Shown here one piece after another: positions 57,913 through 64,000 of a stretch of DNA of 64,000 nt. Positions within the stretch are counted from its first letter, which is position 1, and every line of letters begins with the position of its first letter. The stretch spans positions 6,623,501 through 6,687,500 of the forward strand of contig OW203992.1 of NCBI GenBank assembly GCA_934047225.1, in the 5' to 3' direction. Source of the stretch: Ypsolopha sequella. Its lineage: Eukaryota; Arthropoda; Insecta; Lepidoptera; Ypsolophidae. The position numbers were made by a program, and so were the translations under genes. Below the pieces are notes generated by a model that was not told where the DNA came from, did no database searches, and worked only from the letters and a program-made list of their open reading frames with translations.

Positions 57913-58382
57913 ATGTTTCTTAATATGAATATTTATTGCCCACTCAAAAGCGCTATAGATGCCATATCAATTTTCGTTTTGACTTTGAAAACCCTCAAAA
58001 TGCATTATAAAACCACGATCAATAACATAAAGAGGCCATTGTTACCCGCTCACATAATTTCTAACAACATTTATAGAGCTAAGATATGGAAAAAACATTC
58101 AGATCAGACCATAATACAAGCCATAAACAAAATTAACAACACAAGAACCCCCGCTGCTTTCAATTTTGAGCCTGACATAGGCCCTAATTCAATAAAGCAA
58201 TAAAATTCACCTAATTATGCAAATGCCTTTAAAATATCAGACGTGATGTTCTTTTGGAACTAAAAAATGATCTGAACCATCAAATAAGGCTGTAGAAGAG
58301 GCTCTGATTAATGACAAACTCACTCCTTCCGTGCCTAATCATAATAATGACATTATTTTAATAGACAATTTTAATACATAAT
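57913..58382 (+). pseudogene. Unidentified decayed coding region
   Basis: A 96-codon frame (57913-58203) holds RPLLPAHIISNNIYRAKIWK and AAFNFEPDIGPNSIK. After a stop, protein-like segments continue in shifting frames: DVLLELKNDLNHQIR, then AVEEALINDKLTPSVPNH ending at a TAA at about 58382. At least two lesions separate them. The balanced composition suggests a former gene, possibly a retrotransposon gag or ORF1, but no motif confirms it. Confidence 0.4.
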
Positions 58383-59667
58383 TAGTAAATCTACGGGACA
58401 CTCTTTTGGTTTAATTTATTAACGGATATGTTCATAAGCTGTATGCTATTAAAAATTGATGATCTTACAGATTTTTTATTTTTGTAATATTGAAAATTAG
58501 TGATTCGTTGCAGAGAATTTAGTATCTAAATTTTTAGCGAGAAAAATGATTTAGAACTTTAGTTAATTAATTTGGTATACCTAATTAGTGATTACATTAT
58601 TCATTTTTAAAATTAATTCACTAAATATAAAATTAATGGTGATTAAAATTCGTTGTTGATTGAACACTAACAGTAAGAAATTTAATATATATATATAAAT
58701 TTGAAATGTTCCTAGGAGGCAATCAAATGTTAAATCGAAAAAAAAATACGTAAAAATAAACACTCACCGCAAAGTTTGAACAAGTTCAGCAAACTCCAAA
58801 GTATATAGAAGATAATAATAACAAGTCCTTTTAGCACGTGAAGAGATACGAAACACGAATAAATCGCCGTCAATGAATGCAACAATTTAAATAATAACCC
58901 GTGACGTTTTGTACCGCAAACGAAGCCATAAACTATGACACAGCGACGCCTTCGATCGACTGGACGAGAATAAGCCGGCTGGCCTCATCGTCGCCTACGC
59001 ATGCCTCGGAAAAAACGTAACAAAAAACAACGGGCTCAAGCCACTCCCTTGCGGCACTCCGGAGCCAATCGCGGCGCTGGTGATACGGTGACGGTGCGAG
59101 GGTGGGCCCGACGACGACTGGTACCGGTCCCCACTTCGATACCACTAATTGACTTTATCAACAAACCGACGTTACTGCCCGAAGTCACGATATATGGTTT
59201 GTCTGTCGTGTCAAATCCTAAGTTGGACCCACTAGCTCTGTAATTAAGTATGCTGCGACTTAATGGGTGATTTGAGCTTGCCAGAGATTACATGGACATT
59301 TGCAATGTATGCTCAGGCCTTAGTATCTCGTGAAGTATGCAATGGTTATTGATCAATGTTATTTGTTAGATGGAGATAAAGCTTTCGCGGTAAATCAGCT
59401 CTTAATAGGACTTGTGTCCAGTTTATTTGCACTGCTCTGCGAGACCGTTGTAGGTAGGTATTTCGAATAGAAGTGTATTATAGAACGTTTAAATGTTTTG
59501 CTGACTTTGGCAAGTAGCGTAAGGTCAAACTGATCTAATTTTAATATGTATGATGTATCTACGTTTAAATTGCCTGGCGGAAATATATGATACATAATAA
59601 GGTATTTAATTTGTTTTTATGGTTTCATGAATATGTTTTTGATACCTATCTTGTATGTATATGTAAG
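58383..59667. other. No gene recognised; GC-rich island at 58930-59180
   Basis: Most is AT-rich. The island has CpGs and overlapping frames on both strands (59001-59243 plus, 58933-59145 minus), neither with a domain. A CpG-rich promoter or exon is possible but not shown. Confidence 0.35.
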
Positions 59668-59885
59668 TACAGGCACTAGGCAGCAAAAGCGATATGTAAC
59701 CAGGCCCAGCGCCAACACTTCTAAGGCCCACAGGTGAGCGATAGATGAAATGTGAAATACTTGGTCTATACAAACACACATGCACTATTTATTAAGTATT
59801 TTTAATATCATCTATCACTCACCTGTGGGTCTTAGGATTAAAGTGTATGCGCTGGGCCTGGTTACTTATCTCCTTGCTGTCTGTA
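59668..59885. mobile_element. 218-bp inverted-end MITE
   Basis: gatatgtaaccaggcccagc (left) pairs with gctgggcctggttacttatc (right), and cccacaggtgagcgatagat with atctatcactcacctgtggg. The outer ends are tacaggcac and the complement of gctgtctgta. Confidence 0.8.
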
Positions 59886-60926
59886 CCATACTTCTCAAGC
59901 TTTTATCTTTATTTTTGGTTTTAAAAGATAACAAAACATTACATACAAGAATTCTCACGTTCTTAGAACTATCTGTAGACATAGAAATGATAAAAAGCTG
60001 TGGTAATTGGCTTTTATTTTTACATCCAACTTCTATAACTATCCGAGCCTCTAATATGATTTTGGCTTTAAAATAGAAGTCATTTTGTATGTAAGTATGA
60101 GTAATGTCTTTGTCTATTAAGCGGATATGAGTAATTCCTCCGAGAATTATTAAAAACTATTAAAATTACATTTGCCACACGGAATAGAGATCTTTGATTA
60201 CATGTGCACGTAATGAGTATTATTGTCTTCCTGAGCTATAATAATTATGTGTTATATATCTACGGTTTTCCTTTTACTTGACTACTAACTTAGTATTACT
60301 AAGTAACATTTATGCAACAGAAACTATACAACATACTAGTACTACTTACAATAAAAAACCAATAAGGAAATTATATTGTGTATACTTTCCAATTCCCATA
60401 CCTAGTTTAATTTCTAAAAGATTTAAAAAAAAAATTATCATTGAATATACGCCATTTTAGGACATACTTTTCATTATTTTGGAATATGAATCAACCATTA
60501 TTTTTCATGATTTTTAAAGAATTGTCGGATATGACGTCACTTGTGAATTTTAGACATTATACTGATTGTGATGTGTGATCGCTTCAAGTGCTTGTAAAAA
60601 AAGTGTTCTGTCTACTCATCTGTCATCTATCTGTCAAATCAGTTTTTTTTTTATAAATTTATCTTGATAGCAAAGGACACATTTCTAAACAGCCATTTCT
60701 CAGGTGACGTCCCACAAAGGCAAATGGAAGTTGCAGCTTTTTTGCAAAAATATTCATCATCATGAGGTTTTTTAGACCACAACTTCTAAAATACGGCTTA
60801 TTAAACTAAAATCTCGAAATGGTTTTCGAATTATCACACCTTAATCTAAGCGAATTGTCCAATTCGGTCGTTTTTTAAACTTCAAATGCAATTTGTGTCT
60901 GTATTTTGGAATAAATACTTTCATTT
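59886..60926. other. No gene recognised
   Basis: AT-rich. It contains ggttttcgaatt, also present near 63505 on the other side of the LINE/family G composite, which may be the edges of a larger old repeat. Confidence 0.4.
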
Positions 60927-61282
60927 AAGAAGATGGCATACCCTAGCAACTTTTTTTATTACCCGTCCAGCACAATAAGTCCTATGGCAAAGACTTTATT
61001 TGCTTGCCATAGAGGCGATTATATGTTGGCTCTTTGGCCTCTTTTTCTTGAACGCGTAATACTAGTGATCACGCAGCGAAACAACAAATTGGTGTGTTTT
61101 TAGCTAATACTGAAACATTTTGTAGGGAAAAAAATATTGAATTTAGGTGATATACCTTCATATTTCTATTACCTATTTTATGAAAAAAAAATCAAGTTGA
61201 TCTCTTAACCGCGTTCTTGAAGCGAACGTTTGATAACCAAAAAAAGAGAGAGTGCCAAACATTTTTTTTTGACAAAAGTATA
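60927..61282 (-). repeat. Dispersed repeat family G, copy 3, first part
   Basis: Reverse complement of 23706-24175 from its 3' end up to gacaaaagtata, where the LINE interrupts it. Confidence 0.85.
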
Positions 61283-63145
61283 CAAACAAACAAACAAACA
61301 AATATTTTTATTTCGGACTAGGCCATAGGTGTTAGTACTACAAACAACTTATTAACTATGTTAGTATAAATAACCTATATTATTGTAAACTACTTTGGGA
61401 CTCTGTCCATATGTACTGAGACCCAGTGTCTCAGGATTGAACTATCAGTCCTGTTGGCAATATTGTTCAGGAGACCATTGACGCTGCCGCGCGTCCTGTG
61501 CATCAGCGAGGCAGTTCTGTTGCGTACTATGGCATAAAAATCTTGGGTACGAGCCTCAGCAAACATGCCTGATGCACTACAGTAACGCGGCAGCCCCATC
61601 AGTATCCTGAACGCATTATTGTATTGAACACGTAGGGCATTGAAGCATTTCTTTGTATGGCTAACCCACAAGCTGCACGTGTAAAAGTTCTGACAATATG
61701 CCCTGAATAAAGTTATTTTCACTTGTTTAGTACAGCGTGCGAACCTGCGAGCCAGCATATTACATCTCACTGCCAATGCCCTACGCTCCCGCTCAATATC
61801 CTTGTCGTCCCTCATGTCATCGGTGACCCAGTGGCCCAAGTATTTAAAAGAGGTAGCCCTGCTGAGCGGTATACCACTGAGCAGAATTGGGGGCACCTCA
61901 GTGTAAGTTTTCTTGCCCGCTTTAAAAACCACAACTTCAGATTTTTTTGAATTATACTTGAGTCCATGAGTCACCGCATATTGCTCACAACAATGAAGGA
62001 GCCGTCTAAGGGCGCTGACCGAAGGACTCAGCAACACCATATCATCTGCGTAGCTTATGTTATTAAAAGACGTACCGTCAATTGAGCAACCGACCCCGGT
62101 GTTGCTGAGCTCGCCGATCAGCCGATTCATGTAGAGGTTGTAAAGTTTAGGCGAGGTTATCCCCCCCTGTCTCACTCCACACTCCAACCCATACACGCCC
62201 GATAATGCGCCTGCCCACCTTACACAATTTGTCTGGTTCTTGTACCAGAACCGGAACAAGTTGATCAATTCTGGCGGCGTGCTAGTCTCGCTCTTCATTT
62301 TGTTCCATAGGCAGTCATATGAAACCAAGTCGAACGCCTTCGATAAGTCCAAGAAACACGCGTAAATAGGAGTCTTCCGGTCGGTATAATACCTCACAGT
62401 GTGTTTCAGACATAAGATCGCGCTTTCCGTCGACAATCCTGGCCGAAAACCGAACTGTGCATCATTTAGGACCATATGTCTATTGAGTTGAAGATCTAGA
62501 AGACTATCCAGTACCTTTGCTATGGTTGTAGCTAACGAGATAGGTCGGTAATTGTTCTTATCGGAGGCGTCACCCGTCTTGTTTTTTATAACTGGTACAA
62601 CAAGTGTTTTCATTAGGTCACTAGGCAGGTAGGAGTGCGATACACAAAGATTAAAAAACATACTGAGTACTCTTGGTAGGTGAACACCTGCATGTTTCAA
62701 ATGCTCCACACTGAGGCCATCATGCCCAGGTGATTTACCCCGCGTCATGCTCTTAAGCACCTGTGCTACCTCTTTACTGGAGAAACGAACCTGCTGGTCT
62801 ATAGGATGATCCTCAGTGGTGAGCACTTGTGTGGAAGGCCCTAATGGGGATTGTACTCTAAAGTGGTCCTTAAAAAGTTCTGCAATCCCACCCGGTTCAG
62901 TCACACCCTCGATGCTCACTGGGACGCTCGGCCTTGAATTTAATCTATTTGTGTGTTTCCAGAAACTACTAAAATCTTTTGTGGTGTGGTGTGTGGCTAA
63001 GATGTCCATTTGTATTTGCTGTCTATTGTCCTGACACCACTTAAGTTTTGACTTGAACAGCTTTCTACTTGCGCACATATTATCAAAAACGAGACCAGTG
63101 TGTGGTTTATTGTGGAGAACCCACAACTGAAAACAAAGCCGAGCC
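61283..63145 (-). mobile_element. 5'-truncated LINE inserted in a family G copy
   Basis: On the minus strand it runs from about 63145 to a (TTTG)n tail at 61283-61302 preceded by AATAAA-like sequence, the 3' tail of a non-LTR retrotransposon. The 5' end starts inside ORF2 and lacks the endonuclease, the usual 5' truncation. Family G sequence resumes on its other side (63148-63286). Confidence 0.85.
61390..63145 (-). pseudogene. LINE ORF2 reverse transcriptase, 5'-truncated (about 585 residues)
   Basis: An uninterrupted frame with no credible start codon, since the 5' part is missing. From the TTG at 63126 it gives 578 residues: linker (about 1-110), reverse transcriptase with SPGHDGLSVE (132-141), NYRPISLAT (192-200), FGFRPGLST, FLDLSKAFD (258-266) and YADD (359-362), then a C-terminal region with FNALRVQYNNAFRILMGLPR. 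RT of this kind copies the element's RNA at a nicked target. The motif set fits the CR1/Jockey/L2 side of LINEs; a clade needs alignment. The RT frame has no stop or frameshift, so truncation is its only visible defect. Confidence 0.85.
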
Positions 63146-63147
63146 GA

Positions 63148-63286
63148 AAATAAATCTTAGTACATTGTTTATACGTAACATCCCTAGAGAAAAGATTAAT
63201 AAACCAAATATATTTTTTTCAATACAAGGAGAGTCCGAATTTCTTCAAACGAATCCTAGATAGACTGGAGTTGGTCATGCTCTAGG
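63148..63286 (-). repeat. Dispersed repeat family G, copy 3, second part
   Basis: Continues the family G sequence of 61282 after the LINE: caatacaaggagagtccgaa and tcatgctctagg match the start of copy 1 (22478) in reverse. Confidence 0.8.
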
Positions 63287-64000
63287 CTCAGGTACAGGCT
63301 TAAGTACATACATAATCACAATAAAAAATTTCATGTTTTAAAAAAAATTGTGAGTGTTTTAGTATTTACAAGAAGTGACGTCATCATATTAAGTTGAATG
63401 GGCGAATCCTTGAGACTTTAGGATGCGTTACTGAAAGTCAAATGAAAGACATTGATTTTTTCATTTATTAGGACTATGTATGCATATTTTAAAAAGCTAT
63501 CCCTCAAAACGGTTTTCGAATTGTAAATTTTGGTGAAAAATAGGAGAGACCAATTCAATATTTCAGGGAAATTTTAAATCTACTTTTCTCATATTTTCCT
63601 TATGAGATGTTTGCGTGAATGAGTCTGTTGACTTCTCATCTCGGTAAAACAATAGTGAAACAATAAACAGCATGCTAGATCATGGCTTGAATACATTTTA
63701 AGGGTTAAATTTAACTCTAATGTACTTAGTTTATGCAAAGTAGATGAATGTAATGAGACTCTAATGACCACAATGTTCACATAAAGAATCACAACACAAT
63801 TGTTGATAAACAAACTTTGAAAAGCGATGTCGTACTATGCTGATTACGAAACCACTAGGATTTCCTCCCACGAGCTGTAATTACACTTAACAATGCTACA
63901 AAAAATTACACAAGTAATAACATATGAATAATAATAAACTGCTGTGGTAATTTTTTGTCCTTGTGAGCCCAGTTTTCCAAATCACCCGCCCGAATTACAC
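63287..64000. other. No gene recognised
   Basis: AT-rich to the window end. The 74-codon frame at 63589-63813 (minus) has no domain. Confidence 0.4.

Noticed and set aside
59001..59243. Gene in the GC-rich island (overlapping frames on both strands)
   Set aside because: Neither strand has a domain or splice signals in a convincing order; composition alone explains the open frames.

Overview
The window is nuclear DNA from an insect, most likely a moth or butterfly. It is AT-rich, gene-poor and full of transposon remains. It holds one confidently recognised host gene, the aristaless (al) paired-like homeobox gene, and several repeat families that I recognise as typical of lepidopteran genomes (a Lep1-like mini-Helitron, tRNA-less short repeats ending in a 'ccagcagtggac' type tail, TA- and TTAA-flanked MITEs). 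There is no bacterial operon structure, CRISPR array or rRNA.

Layout. Bases 1-32500 are an accessory repeat landscape. They contain palindromic MITEs (68-473, 931-1194, 5877-6354), a two-copy MITE family with tacaggg ends (6893 and 13010), a pair of inverted copies around 7.2-10.4 kb, a 43-bp minisatellite split by a 0.58-kb segment (11.65-12.85 kb), a LINE 3' end with poly(A) (13558-14048), a frameshifted LINE ORF1 with a PHD finger (16115-17091), five copies or fragments of a 360-bp dispersed repeat, and a 2985-bp element bounded by ~120-bp terminal inverted repeats (28176-31160) that carries a broken multi-exon THAP-domain gene.

Bases 32545-40971 are the al gene on the minus strand. It has four coding exons (40934-40732, 38539-38494, 34039-33846, 33153-32802) whose splice phases match exactly and give a 264-residue protein with a Q50 paired-like homeodomain and a C-terminal OAR motif. 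Its 4.45-kb second intron contains a mini-Helitron and a set of four TAATTA homeodomain core sites at an exact 20-bp period.

Bases 41211-46874 are a complete Ty3/gypsy LTR retrotransposon. It has 504-bp LTRs that look identical, an AAGT target duplication, a PBS, a PPT, gag and pol, and it lies on the same strand as al, 240 bp upstream of the probable start of al's first coding exon. Its pol has an in-frame TGA close to the C-terminus.

Bases 46875-64000 return to repeats. They include a TAA-flanked MITE (50041-50430), two small elements with terminal inverted repeats around 51.0-51.5 kb, two unidentified decayed coding regions (55789-56219 and 57913-58382), a weak candidate promoter with a small spliced transcript (57004-57556), and a 5'-truncated LINE reverse transcriptase (61283-63145) inserted inside an older repeat copy.

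Apart from al, the coding content is mobile-element derived. The main biological question is how the young same-strand LTR element and the intronic homeodomain-site array bear on al expression.
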